A DNA stretch of 64,000 bases from contig NZ_LT906473.1 in assembly GCF_900187295.1 (NCBI RefSeq), positions 2,418,001 through 2,482,000 on the forward strand. Direction: 5' to 3'. Source of the DNA: Corynebacterium cystitidis. GTDB lineage: Bacteria; Actinomycetota; Actinomycetes; Mycobacteriales; Mycobacteriaceae. The notes beneath the pieces are model-generated. The model had not been told where the DNA came from, did no database searches, and worked only from the letters and a program-made list of their open reading frames with translations. A program made the translations under genes and the position numbers. Shown here in pieces: positions 52,262-61,374 of the stretch (positions are counted from its first letter, which is position 1; the number at the start of each line of letters is the position of its first letter).

Positions 52262-53524
52262 CTACGCCCCAACTTCTGGCAGTTCAAGATCCTGCTCCAG
52301 CGTGATGGAACGCTTGAACAGGTACTCGCCTGCGCGTATCGACGCAAGAACGTCTGCACGCTGGCGGACTGCCTCCAACGCATCTGGCGCGTTGAGCACC
52401 AGGAAGTTTGCATCCTTGCCTACTTCCAGGCCGTAGTCATCCTGGATGGACAGGGTGGTGGCACCGTTGTAAGTAATCAGATCAAGTGCTACCTCCATCT
52501 CCGCGAAAGACATGGTCTGCGCCAAGTGCAGGGTGTTATCCAGCACGTTCATCAAGTTGCCGTTACCGGCTGGGTACCAAGGATCCACGATGGAGTCTTG
52601 GCCGAGTGACACGTTGATGCCTTCCTCCAGGAATTCCTTCACCCGCGTCAAACCGCGGCGCTTCGGGTAGGAATCGGCACGGCCTTGCAGGTAAGCGTTT
52701 TCTGTGCCTTGGGAAGTGAAGTTAATGCCGGACTTCTTAAACAGCCCCATCATGCGGAAGGCATAAGCATTATCTGCAGAACCAAAGGAGCAGGTGTGAG
52801 ATGCTGTGGTGCGGGTGCCATAGTCGTCGGCAAGCACGCGCGCGTTGAGCAGTTCGACGAAACGCGACATCGGATCATCGGTCTCATCACAGTGCACATC
52901 GATCAGCTTGTCGTACTTCAGCGCGAGATCGACGGTTTTGTGGACCGACTCCTCGCCGTACTGGCGGGCCCACTCGCTGTGCGGGATGCCGCCGACAACA
53001 TCGGCCCCCATCTTCAAGCCTTCTTCGACCAGTTCCGCACCGTTCGGGTAGTTGTGCATACCTTCCTGCGGGAAAGACACAATCTGGATGCTGACAGTGT
53101 CTTTGAGTTCTTCGCGTAGCTCAAGCATTGCCTGCATGCCGATCAATTCAGGGTCAGTGACATCGACGTGGGTGCGGATGTACTGCACACCATGGATCAT
53201 TTCTTCGTAGATGCCACGCAGCGCACGGCGCTTGACATCATCAACGGTTTGGTTCTTCTTGATGTGCGACCAGCGCTCAATACCCTCGAAGAGGGTGCCG
53301 GTGAGGTTATCGGCTGCCTCATCGTCGCGACCAGTACCGATATAGTCGAGGTGCAGGTGCGAATCGACGTATGGCGGGACGACTAGTTTGCCATCGAGAT
53401 CGATCGTCTCATCGGCGTCAGGGAGATTGGTGCCAATTTCTTTGAACTTGCCGTCTTCAACCAGGATTTCATTGGCCTCTGGTTGGCGGTAGACGGTGAG
53501 GTTAGTGAACTTTTTGGTGGACAT
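52262..53524 (-). CDS. codA: Cytosine deaminase-like amidohydrolase
   Basis: A 420-aa amidohydrolase of the CodA family. Metal ligands: SHLHLDY (HxH), HVDVTD, the His/Asp of DVHCDETDD, and the catalytic Asp in LGQDSIVDPWYPAGNGN. It deaminates cytosine to uracil, and relatives also deaminate creatinine or isoguanine. The ATG at 53524 is supported by AGGAGG six bases upstream. That ribosome-binding site sits in a small hairpin loop. The MFS gene downstream forms an operon with it. Confidence 0.9.
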   Translation of the reverse strand: MSTKKFTNLTVYRQPEANEILVEDGKFKEIGTNLPDADETIDLDGKLVVPPYVDSHLHLDYIGTGRDDEAADNLTGTLFEGIERWSHIKKNQTVDDVKRRALRGIYEEMIHGVQYIRTHVDVTDPELIGMQAMLELREELKDTVSIQIVSFPQEGMHNYPNGAELVEEGLKMGADVVGGIPHSEWARQYGEESVHKTVDLALKYDKLIDVHCDETDDPMSRFVELLNARVLADDYGTRTTASHTCSFGSADNAYAFRMMGLFKKSGINFTSQGTENAYLQGRADSYPKRRGLTRVKEFLEEGINVSLGQDSIVDPWYPAGNGNLMNVLDNTLHLAQTMSFAEMEVALDLITYNGATTLSIQDDYGLEVGKDANFLVLNAPDALEAVRQRADVLASIRAGEYLFKRSITLEQDLELPEVGA

Positions 53525-53526
53525 TG

Positions 53527-53544
53527 GTTTGCCTCCTAGCAAAC
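53527..53544 (-). promoter_or_regulatory. Hairpin presenting or hiding the codA ribosome-binding site
   Basis: GTTTGC-TAGGAG-GCAAAC is a perfect 6-bp stem with AGGAG in the loop and its last G in the stem, immediately before the codA ATG. It may tune translation initiation. Confidence 0.55.
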
Positions 53545-53794
53545 TCGGGTGATCTGGGCAATTCGTGCGTGCTACCTGGGCAGAGACTGCGTTGCCACTC
53601 ATGGTTTTCACTCAAGCACGCCTTCACCCTCCACCATAAGTATGATTTTCGAACAGTAAAGGGTACATTCAGGCGCTGTTTTGCAAATGTGCAGGTCAAT
53701 CCAATTTCTACTAATATTTTGTGATGAATCTCATAAGAATTACCTGATTAATAGATAATAGTTTTCATCCCCAAAAACAGAAGGCTCAAGAAAA

Positions 53795-55039
53795 TTAAGC
53801 CAGGGAGGCAACCACGCGCACCAGATGATCAATGTCGGCGGTGGTATTGAACGGCCCCAGAGAGACGGTGACAGCACCGCCGATCTCGTTGACACCCATG
53901 TCCGCCAGCAGCGCGGTTGGTGGCGTGACCGTGGTGACCACCCTGTTGTCCACCAAGCGCTTGTACACCGTGTCGGCGGGAACACCGTTGACGATAAAAG
54001 AGAGACGAGGAAGGCGTTGCTCAGGCGCTCCCACTGCAGCCTCACCCGAGACACCAACGATGTGTACGGCAGGCAACACGCGCATCGCCCGATAGAGTTC
54101 CTCAGCCAACGTGTCGAAGTAATCCGCCAAGTCCACCATTGACGTTTCCAGCCGCATCCGGCGACTCACTCTGCCCTTTTCAGCAGGTGGCACCAAATCA
54201 GCCAAATGCTCGACCAGCGGTGATACCCCACCTGCCAGGCCGGGGGCAACATCGAGAGCAAGCTTGTTAGCACCCTCAGTTGAACCGAGCGGGGACACAG
54301 TATCCAACCGGCGGAACATCGCCTCGTCACGGAACACCAATGCCGCAACCTGCGGTCCACCCAACGCACCAATATCAACTGCGATAATGTCCACACCCCA
54401 CTCGTCGGCATCAATCAGGCGGTAGGGGGCGTAGTTGGTGGCGTCGAGAAGCACCCACGCGCGCGACCGGTCGCGCACACACTCCGTAATAGCGGCAACA
54501 TCCACGATCGTGCCCAGGAGCCCATCAGCAGCGGGGATCGACACAAGCCGGGTGGCACCGTCGACAAGCTGATCATACTGGTACGCAGGCAACACTCCCG
54601 TGCCCAAATCCGGCTGCGCCCACCGCGTCTCGGCGTTGGTATTTTTAAACGCCACCAAATGTGCCGGATTCTCCAACGTAGACAACACGACAGACGAGTT
54701 GTAGCGGAACTGCTGGCGCATTGCAGCAGACAAGGCGGCGTACAACGTGGGTAAGTTCGGCCCCAACACCACACAATCCGCGGTCGAGCCCACAAGATCA
54801 GCAATAGCGTGGCGCGCATCCGCAACAAACGCCAGACCTTCCGGGCGGCCCGCATAGCTCCGCGAGTGCGAACCAGCCTGCGTATCAGGCGCGGCGGCCT
54901 GGGTGGACATGCGAAAAGAGCGCGCTACCGCCGCAGACACCCGCTCTGGAATCTGCGGACAATCATGGGCATTGAGGTAGGTCCACCCGTCAGAAAGGGA
55001 AGTGTACAGCCCGCGGACACTAAACACGTCGTATGTCAT
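53795..55039 (-). CDS. Cysteine-desulfurase-like class V aminotransferase-fold protein lacking the usual Lys
   Basis: A 414-aa fold-type I protein of the class related to cysteine desulfurases. Corresponds in position to Rv3778c in the mycobacterial arabinogalactan locus. The region where family members have SxxKxxGP (Schiff-base Lys) reads DIGALGGPQVAAL here, with no Lys; the DATNYAPY segment is also divergent from the usual DxxHxxP. It may therefore be catalytically altered or a pseudoenzyme. It has its own promoter region and no close co-directional neighbour. Confidence 0.8.
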   Translation of the reverse strand: MTYDVFSVRGLYTSLSDGWTYLNAHDCPQIPERVSAAVARSFRMSTQAAAPDTQAGSHSRSYAGRPEGLAFVADARHAIADLVGSTADCVVLGPNLPTLYAALSAAMRQQFRYNSSVVLSTLENPAHLVAFKNTNAETRWAQPDLGTGVLPAYQYDQLVDGATRLVSIPAADGLLGTIVDVAAITECVRDRSRAWVLLDATNYAPYRLIDADEWGVDIIAVDIGALGGPQVAALVFRDEAMFRRLDTVSPLGSTEGANKLALDVAPGLAGGVSPLVEHLADLVPPAEKGRVSRRMRLETSMVDLADYFDTLAEELYRAMRVLPAVHIVGVSGEAAVGAPEQRLPRLSFIVNGVPADTVYKRLVDNRVVTTVTPPTALLADMGVNEIGGAVTVSLGPFNTTADIDHLVRVVASLA

Positions 55040-55306
55040 GCACAGTTCCTTTCCTCAACGCCTTAGTGGCCCATTAGATCGACGCAACGGGCAATCCCTC
55101 CCTTGCTATTCAACCACTTCCCGCCCGCCAACACACACCGGATCCCCTCTCGGGTTCCCTCACAGAATCAACACCGTGAGCGACAGAGCAGTCACGCTCT
55201 GCGCGCGCCTGCCCAGTTGACCAAAAACTGCTGGTATGCACTGATATGTGGCTTGATAGCTACACTATACTCACGCCAAGATTCTAGGCACACGTCCGGA
55301 GGTCAG

Positions 55307-55765
55307 ATGACAAGAAGAAAGCCCACACGTACCCAGAGCTCAGCAAAGGCGATGGCAGGGGCCGTCGTCACGCTCGGGCTCACAACCCCCTTAAGTGCGT
55401 GCACCCCAGACCAGCCCACGCCATCGTCGACAAGCGCGCGTAGCACCGTGACCGTGACCGAAACCTCACCTGGCCCCACGCAGACCCTCGACCACACCGT
55501 CACGGAAACCGACACAATCACCAAATACGTCCACGCGGAAACCACCGTTGACACGCCGGGCCCGCTCCCCGACGCCGAGAACACACCCGACCCCAACGCC
55601 CCGCCACCCGAGGGCTTCACATGGGAAGAAGTAGGCCCCCACGGCAGCGAGCGAACCTGTACGGGCTACCAACGGGCGAGTACCGACGAGACGGCCCCCT
55701 GCTTCAAAAAAGAAGATGGCTGGTACTTCCACGCCCTTCGCCCAGAACCCAACTACCCCGACTAG
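55307..55765 (+). CDS. Putative lipoprotein, Thr/Pro-rich
   Basis: A 152-aa exported protein. The signal peptide is basic then hydrophobic, with a lipobox LSAC, so a lipidated Cys follows (about residue 32). The mature part is rich in Thr, Pro and Asp and has three further cysteines and a Trp/Tyr-rich end. GGAGGTCAG precedes the ATG. Function is unknown; it is upstream of, and 49 bp from, wzm. Confidence 0.75.
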   Translation: MTRRKPTRTQSSAKAMAGAVVTLGLTTPLSACTPDQPTPSSTSARSTVTVTETSPGPTQTLDHTVTETDTITKYVHAETTVDTPGPLPDAENTPDPNAPPPEGFTWEEVGPHGSERTCTGYQRASTDETAPCFKKEDGWYFHALRPEPNYPD

Positions 55766-55814
55766 TGTGATAAGCGTGCTTGATAAAACAGAATTGCGTC
55801 ACGACGTGGCCCGC

Positions 55815-56663
55815 ATGACATCGGATACCCACGACAACACGCCACCGTCGAAATCCAAGACTTTCGGCGCCGCCATCAAAGACCTCACCAAAGGATGGGG
55901 CCAATACGAACTGTGGCTGGAACTAGGCTGGCAAGACATCCGGCAACGCTACCGCCGCTCTACCCTCGGCCCCCTCTGGATTACCATCGCCACCGGTGTG
56001 ATGGCCGTCGCCCTGGGCTTGTTATACGCGTTGCTGTTCCAAATCGACTGGCGCCAATTCCTCCCACACGTCACCGTCGGCTTCATCGTGTGGGGTTTCA
56101 TCTCCGGCTGCATCAAAGACGGAGCCAACGTCTTCATCGACAACGAAGGCCTGATCAAACAGCTACCATCAGCGCTGTCAGTGCACGTCTACCGGCTAGT
56201 GTGGCGCCAACTGCTGTTCTTCTTCCACAACCTGATCATCTGGGTCATCATGGTTCCGCTCCTGGGCATACCGCTGACCTGGGAAGTGCTCATGGCGGTA
56301 CCGGCGCTGCTACTCATCGTGCTCAACGGCGTGTGGGTGACCATGTTCTTCGGCATGGTAGCCACCCGCTTCCGCGACGTCGCCCCGCTACTAGAAGCGT
56401 TAGTGCAGCTCGCGTTTTACGTCACCCCCATCGTGTGGACCACCCACACCCTAGAAGTCCGTGGCGGCGAAGTAGCGCACCAGGCCAAAATCGTCGAGAT
56501 CAACCCCCTGTTCCACTACCTCGAAATCATCCGCGCCCCCATGCTCGGCCACCACGTCGAGGCCTACCACTGGTGGATCGTCCTCGGCTGCACCCTCGGC
56601 GGCATCGCCCTCACCTTGCTCGCCATGCGCCAATGGCGCTTCCGTGTCTCCTACTGGGTGTAA
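55815..56663 (+). CDS. wzm: Galactan ABC exporter, membrane subunit
   Basis: A 282-aa ABC-2 type permease with six hydrophobic helices. It has LGWQDIRQRYRRSTLGPLW in the N-terminal amphipathic region, typical of Wzm/RfbD (Rv3783). With Wzt it moves lipid-linked galactan across the membrane. Start uncertain: ATG at 55815 is preferred, GTG at 55779 would add 12 residues. Ends 96 bp before wzt. Confidence 0.88.
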   Translation: MTSDTHDNTPPSKSKTFGAAIKDLTKGWGQYELWLELGWQDIRQRYRRSTLGPLWITIATGVMAVALGLLYALLFQIDWRQFLPHVTVGFIVWGFISGCIKDGANVFIDNEGLIKQLPSALSVHVYRLVWRQLLFFFHNLIIWVIMVPLLGIPLTWEVLMAVPALLLIVLNGVWVTMFFGMVATRFRDVAPLLEALVQLAFYVTPIVWTTHTLEVRGGEVAHQAKIVEINPLFHYLEIIRAPMLGHHVEAYHWWIVLGCTLGGIALTLLAMRQWRFRVSYWV

Positions 56664-56665
56664 CG

Positions 56666-56727
56666 CTCGTTCCTCGCGTTACACGACAAAACCCACCTCG
56701 TTCCTCGCGTTACACGACAAAACCCAC
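56666..56727. repeat. Tandem 31-bp repeat between wzm and wzt
   Basis: Two identical head-to-tail copies (56666-56696 and 56697-56727), each starting CTCGTTCCTCGCGTTACACG. The end of wzm (GTGTAACGC) can pair with GCGTTACAC in each copy, giving alternative hairpins in the intergenic mRNA. Confidence 0.9.
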
Positions 56728-56759
56728 ATAGCCTGGCCGCACCTACAGAAAGACATCAC

Positions 56760-57602
56760 ATGGTTTCCATCGACACCTACAACGCGTGCGTAGACTTCCC
56801 CATCTTCGACGCAAAATCACGCTCCCTCAAGAAGGCCGTGTTGTCGTCGGCAGGCGGCGCCATCGGCAAAAACGATGCCAACACCGTGGTCGTCGAAGCG
56901 CTCAAAGACATCAACCTGCACTTGCGCGAAGGCGACCGCGTGGGGCTTGTCGGCCACAACGGTGCCGGCAAATCCACCCTACTGCGCCTGTTGTCCGGCA
57001 TCTACGAACCCACCCGGGGCGTTGCAGACGTGCGCGGCCGCGTCGCCCCCGTCTTTGACCTCGGAGTGGGCATGGACCCAGAGATCTCCGGCTACGAAAA
57101 CATCATCATCCGCGGCCTCTTCCTCGGCCAAACACGCAAACAAATGAAGCAAAAGATGGATGAGATCGCCGAATTCTCCGAGCTTGGAGATTACCTAGCC
57201 ATGCCGCTGCGCACCTACTCCACCGGCATGCGCGTCCGCCTCGCCCTGGGCGTGGTCACCTCCATCGAGCCGGAGATTTTACTTCTCGACGAAGGCATCG
57301 GTGCCGTCGACGCCGCATTCATGGCCAAAGCCCGCGTGCGGCTAGCTGAGATGGTGGAACGCTCCGGCATCCTCGTGTTTGCCTCCCACTCCAATGACTT
57401 TCTGGCCCAGCTGTGCACCACCGCCCTGTGGATCGACCACGGCGAAATCCGCAAGGCAGGGCTTGTCGACGAAGTGGTCGAGGCGTACGAAGGCCCAGAA
57501 GCTGGCGAGCATGTGCGCTCACTTGTGGAACGCTTCCACGGTGATGACGCCGACAATGAAACCCAATCGAACCGCCATGAGCAGGACACTTCTGAGGATT
57601 AG
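56760..57602 (+). CDS. wzt: Galactan ABC exporter, ATPase subunit
   Basis: A 280-aa ABC ATPase: Walker A GHNGAGKST, signature YSTGMRVRLAL, Walker B ILLLDEGIGAVDA and the switch His of FASHSND. It lacks the C-terminal carbohydrate-binding domain of some Wzt proteins and matches Rv3781 in length. It powers Wzm. A terminator follows. Confidence 0.9.
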   Translation: MVSIDTYNACVDFPIFDAKSRSLKKAVLSSAGGAIGKNDANTVVVEALKDINLHLREGDRVGLVGHNGAGKSTLLRLLSGIYEPTRGVADVRGRVAPVFDLGVGMDPEISGYENIIIRGLFLGQTRKQMKQKMDEIAEFSELGDYLAMPLRTYSTGMRVRLALGVVTSIEPEILLLDEGIGAVDAAFMAKARVRLAEMVERSGILVFASHSNDFLAQLCTTALWIDHGEIRKAGLVDEVVEAYEGPEAGEHVRSLVERFHGDDADNETQSNRHEQDTSED

Positions 57603-57626
57603 AGACATCTCCTTTCCTTTGACACG

Positions 57627-57677
57627 GAAAACCCCCGCTAGTGACAGTGCCGTACCACGTCAGCAGCGGGGGTTTTC
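57627..57677 (+). terminator. Terminator after wzt
   Basis: GAAAACCCCCGCT pairs perfectly with AGCGGGGGTTTTC (13 bp), 25 bp after the stop. T-rich on both sides, so it may act in both directions. Confidence 0.9.
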
Positions 57678-57986
57678 ACTTGCATGAAAGCCGTGCCTCA
57701 CATGCAAGGGCGCTAAGAAAGTCGAGGTGCGTAACCAGCGAGAAGAGACTGATTACGCGTCTAACTGAATATCCACACCAGAAAAGAACATTCAGAAATG
57801 AACACGCTTTCTATTAGCGTCATGCTCTAAGCTAACACGTCAGAGATGTCTAATCAATTTTTCAGAAAAACTATTTCTAACTTAACTACCGGCCGCTAAA
57901 TAATTAAAGTCGCAAGTATTGCGGATTGCTCACTGGGCCGTGTCCACTCACCAAATTCCTATCAAGGTAGTGGCACAATAAACACC
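57678..57986 (+). promoter_or_regulatory. AT-rich region upstream of glfT1
   Basis: About 300 bp without a gene, more AT-rich than its surroundings. CACAATAA at about 57973 may be the -10 element of a leaderless glfT1 mRNA. Confidence 0.35.
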
Positions 57987-58898
57987 ATGGCTGACACTCC
58001 ACCACTGAACCCCACTGGCACCACCGCCGCCGTCATCGTCACCCACAAACGGGTGGAGCTACTTCGCAACTCGCTTAAGAAAGTGGTGCACCAAACCCAC
58101 CCCGTCCAGTGGGTGATCGTTGTGGACAACGGCTGCGAGCAGGCGGTGGAGGACCTCGTCGTCAAGCTCGCTGGCGACAAAGCGGTGTACCTGCCCTCGA
58201 AGACTAACTTGGGTGGTGCCGGCGGATTCGCCTACGGCTTCTTGCACGCGCTGGCACTGGGGGCGGACGCGATCTGGTGCGCGGACGACGACGGCATGCC
58301 TGCCGACGAGGGTGTCCTCGAAGAACTGTATCGCGTGGCACAGCGCGAAGGCCTACACCAGGTCTCGCCGGTGGTGGCCAACATTGATCACCCGGACATG
58401 CTGGCATTCCCGCTGCGCCAGGGTCTGACATGGAAGCGGCGCCGCGACGAACTCGAGGGAGACTTCCTTGCCCAATACGCCTCACTATTTAACGGCGCGC
58501 TGATCTCTGCGGCAGCGACGGAGCGCATCGGCGTGCCGGACTACCGCCTGTTCATCCGTGGCGACGAGGTAGAGTACCACCGCCGCCTCTCCCAGTCCGG
58601 GCTGCGGTACGGCACCGCGTTGACCACCGCGTACGTACATCCGGACGGGTCGAGCGAGTTCCACCCCATCATGAACGGCAAGGCGCACGCCCAGTACCCC
58701 GACAATGAGACGAAGCGCTTTTTTACCTACCGCAACCGTGGCTACATCATCGGCCAGCGTGGCATGAAGAAGATGCAGTTCCAAGAGCTCGTGCGTTTCG
58801 GCTGGTTCTTCTTAGTGCAGCGCAAAAACCCCCGCGAGTTTTTCCAGTGGTTTAAGCTGCTGCGCAGGGGCGCACGCGAGGATTTCCGCAGACCTTAG
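57987..58898 (+). CDS. glfT1: Galactofuranosyltransferase GlfT1
   Basis: A 303-aa GT2 enzyme. Motifs: VIVTHKRVELL, NLGGAGGFAYG, the metal motif WCADDDGMP and FIRGDEVEYHRRL. GlfT1 adds the first galactofuranose residues to the rhamnosyl linker of arabinogalactan. Corresponds to Rv3782, here placed after wzt. No membrane segment seen. Confidence 0.92.
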   Translation: MADTPPLNPTGTTAAVIVTHKRVELLRNSLKKVVHQTHPVQWVIVVDNGCEQAVEDLVVKLAGDKAVYLPSKTNLGGAGGFAYGFLHALALGADAIWCADDDGMPADEGVLEELYRVAQREGLHQVSPVVANIDHPDMLAFPLRQGLTWKRRRDELEGDFLAQYASLFNGALISAAATERIGVPDYRLFIRGDEVEYHRRLSQSGLRYGTALTTAYVHPDGSSEFHPIMNGKAHAQYPDNETKRFFTYRNRGYIIGQRGMKKMQFQELVRFGWFFLVQRKNPREFFQWFKLLRRGAREDFRRP

Positions 58899-58943
58899 GG
58901 CGTGGCTGGGTCTGCCCGCGCATCAGCCTAGCGCCAGCTCCCG

Positions 58944-59453
58944 CTAGTCTTTCTTGAAGATCAATACACGCTGCAGCACGAAGTTTGTGATGGTTGCAAC
59001 ACCTTGGGCGATCACAAACGAGATCGTGTCTTTCACTCCCCCCTCGAAGCCGATGGCGATCAGCGGGGCGTTGGTCACCCAGTACATCAGCTGTTGGATG
59101 GCAAAGGTGGAGGCATACAGGATAAATACGGCCAAAGCCTTCCTTGCGCTCACTGCGGATTTGAAGGTGAACTTGGAGTTCAGCAGATAAGCAGCCAAGG
59201 TGCCGAAGACCCAACCGATGGCCTTGGCCACCTGACGGTCCCACCCCACCACGTGGGTAAACAGCATGGTCAACGACCAGTCAATGAGCGCGGTAAAGAT
59301 GCCTACCGCGGTGAAACGAACAAGCTGCACGATCGCAGAACTGTCATCAAAACGCTTCTCCTTCGGGCTTTCAGCCGTGGCTCGCTCATCGCGCGATGTG
59401 GAACTCATCGCAGCCTGTTGCTCTGGGGTGGGTTCTGGGGGCATGGTAGGCAT
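58944..59453 (-). CDS. GtrA-family membrane protein (Rv3789-like)
   Basis: A 169-aa protein with four helices and the GtrA pattern RFTAVGIFTALIDW and NSKFTFKS. Rv3789 is needed for arabinogalactan assembly, possibly as a decaprenyl-phosphoarabinose translocation factor or anchor. An N-terminal extension is basic/acidic; an in-frame ATG at 59408 could also be the start. Confidence 0.85.
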   Translation of the reverse strand: MPTMPPEPTPEQQAAMSSTSRDERATAESPKEKRFDDSSAIVQLVRFTAVGIFTALIDWSLTMLFTHVVGWDRQVAKAIGWVFGTLAAYLLNSKFTFKSAVSARKALAVFILYASTFAIQQLMYWVTNAPLIAIGFEGGVKDTISFVIAQGVATITNFVLQRVLIFKKD

Positions 59454-59464
59454 GAGCGTCCATC

Positions 59465-60436
59465 CTAGTCGGTGACACTCGAGTTACGCAGCAGCTCGCG
59501 GAACACGTCCAGCCTGTCCGCCGGAGCGACAACATCGTCACCGTAGGCACCGATCGACGACAACGTCTCCAAGGAACTGGTGCACAGCCGCTTTGTGTCA
59601 GCAGCTGACATGCCAGAACCGGTGGCGGTGGTCCACCCCAACGCCTCCATGGTCTCCTCAATGACAGTGTCCGTCAGTTCATCGGCAGCCAAACACGACA
59701 GACCCAACACCGTCGACCAGAACGCATCCACCTCAATTGGTGCGGCTTCCCGTGGCAAAGATTCCAGGGCAGACTCGACAGGAGAGGACAAATCCACGTG
59801 CCGGTCTAAGTCAATGGCCTGCAGCAACGGGATGAAATCGAAGATTTTGGCTCGCTCAATCACATCGCGCACATCCGGCCTCGTGGCCGCAAGCACGGAG
59901 TCGACCACGCGCTCGTCGACAAGCGATGCGTTAATCTCCGCAAGATCGAAGCTGCTGCCGGGCAGCTCCCCCACCCCACCGACACACAGCAGGCGCGGGG
60001 TATCCTCGTCGCGGGGCCAACGATCACCCAAGATGAGGGTGAAATGGTGCAGCCCGTAGTGAAAATGCAGGTGGTCACCGGTACGCAGCAGCAGCGAACC
60101 CAGCGTTAACGCGCCGTTGAGGCGGCCGGCGTCGTCACGCCCCAACGTGAAGCGGGCTGGGGCTGGGCCGAAAGACATACCGAAAACAATGCCGAGCCCG
60201 TCGCGCACCTGATCCAACTGGGTTGATTCGTCAATGCCGATGTGCCGGATCACGTGTTCCCCCGCAGCAACGGTTTCGGCGCGCACGAGCAGCGTGTGGA
60301 ACCGCGATTCCGTCTGATTACGCGAAACACGACGTGCAGCGAGATTAATCACGTTGCTGACATCGCTGTCACTTTTCTCGCCGAAAAAACCGAGAGAGCT
60401 GAGTGGCTCGAGGCGAGGCTGGGTCATGCGTGGCAT
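59465..60436 (-). CDS. Conserved hypothetical protein (plasmid pRiA4b ORF3-like region)
   Basis: About 323 aa. A central segment (DHLHFHYGLHHFTLILGDRW) is reminiscent of the ORF3-like domain of plasmid pRiA4b, but the match is weak. Rest unknown and helical. Starts at 60436 or 60427 are possible. It is 11 bp before the GtrA gene and 25 bp after the next one, so these three form an operon. Confidence 0.55.
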   Translation of the reverse strand: MPRMTQPRLEPLSSLGFFGEKSDSDVSNVINLAARRVSRNQTESRFHTLLVRAETVAAGEHVIRHIGIDESTQLDQVRDGLGIVFGMSFGPAPARFTLGRDDAGRLNGALTLGSLLLRTGDHLHFHYGLHHFTLILGDRWPRDEDTPRLLCVGGVGELPGSSFDLAEINASLVDERVVDSVLAATRPDVRDVIERAKIFDFIPLLQAIDLDRHVDLSSPVESALESLPREAAPIEVDAFWSTVLGLSCLAADELTDTVIEETMEALGWTTATGSGMSAADTKRLCTSSLETLSSIGAYGDDVVAPADRLDVFRELLRNSSVTD

Positions 60437-60461
60437 GGCCCCCAGCGTAGCGATTTTGGGT

Positions 60462-60974
60462 TTAGTCAGTCGCGCCCACGGGCAACGGCCGGCGCGCCTG
60501 CGCTTCCATCGCGGCGAAAGCCAGCGCGCTCGTGGCAAGACCTAACACACTGTGGGGCTTGGCCACACCCTTTGCACCCAACCACGTGCCCAGGGCTTGC
60601 TCGACACGGCTGCCACCTGCCACAACGACAGCGGCAATGAGCAATAGGGCGACGATCACGCCCCAGGTAGTAGCCACAGAGGCGACGGGCGCGTCGTCGT
60701 TACGCTCCTCGCGCTGCAGCACTGCGGTGAGGTCATTACGCGGGTCTTCGTCGAACGCGTTGAATGCGGCGACGGTGGCGAGATTGGCTACGGCAATGGT
60801 GCCACGGGCGACCCAGCGGGCTGTAGCGCTGTGCGCGTAGTCGGGTACCGCCACCAGCGCGCCGATAAAGCCGGCTTGTAGGGCGCGGCCGCCGGTGGTG
60901 TTGTCGAGGGCGTTGTAATCAATAGCTTCGTAGGTAATTTCTTGGGTAGCTTCTTGGGAGGATCCGTGTTCCAT
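60462..60974 (-). CDS. Small membrane protein, unknown function
   Basis: A 170-aa protein with about three hydrophobic segments, near residues 34-45, 60-75 and 105-125. No family recognised. First gene of the operon ending with the GtrA gene. Divergent from the 78-aa gene. Confidence 0.65.
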   Translation of the reverse strand: MEHGSSQEATQEITYEAIDYNALDNTTGGRALQAGFIGALVAVPDYAHSATARWVARGTIAVANLATVAAFNAFDEDPRNDLTAVLQREERNDDAPVASVATTWGVIVALLLIAAVVVAGGSRVEQALGTWLGAKGVAKPHSVLGLATSALAFAAMEAQARRPLPVGATD

Positions 60975-61009
60975 AGTTGCCTATCGTATCTGGACAGTAG
61001 GGTGGGGGC

Positions 61010-61246
61010 ATGAGGAAGCACTATCAAGGCGATGATCCGGATGCCACTCACGTGGCAACTCAGTTTGTTGAAGCCCCGTTGGATGACTTCATGACGCGGC
61101 TGATGGCCCAAGAGCTACCATTTTTGGATTCCCATTCGCGCATTAAGATCTACGAGGTTTTGGCCGAGCATAAAGCGCAGGGCTTGCCGACGATCACCTC
61201 CCAGGCCGATCTTCCTGCGGAAATCCGGGAGATGATGGATTTATAG
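61010..61246 (+). CDS. Small hypothetical protein (78 aa)
   Basis: A soluble, helical, slightly acidic protein (MRKHYQGDDPDATHVATQFV at the N-terminus, EIREMMDL at the end). No family recognised. GGGTGGGGGC lies before the ATG. Confidence 0.6.
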   Translation: MRKHYQGDDPDATHVATQFVEAPLDDFMTRLMAQELPFLDSHSRIKIYEVLAEHKAQGLPTITSQADLPAEIREMMDL

Positions 61247-61374
61247 GCTTTAGCCTCATACTTTAATTAATGGGATTTATTTCACAGGTTTCTTTACAAC
61301 TTTAGTTAGATCACACCTGTAGACTGTCCTGTGCACTGCGCGCTAATTACGTGCAAATCTGTACGCCGTCTGTA

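Noticed and set aside
53525..53794. Riboswitch upstream of codA
   Set aside because: No known aptamer pattern could be recognised; only the small hairpin at the ribosome-binding site is supported.
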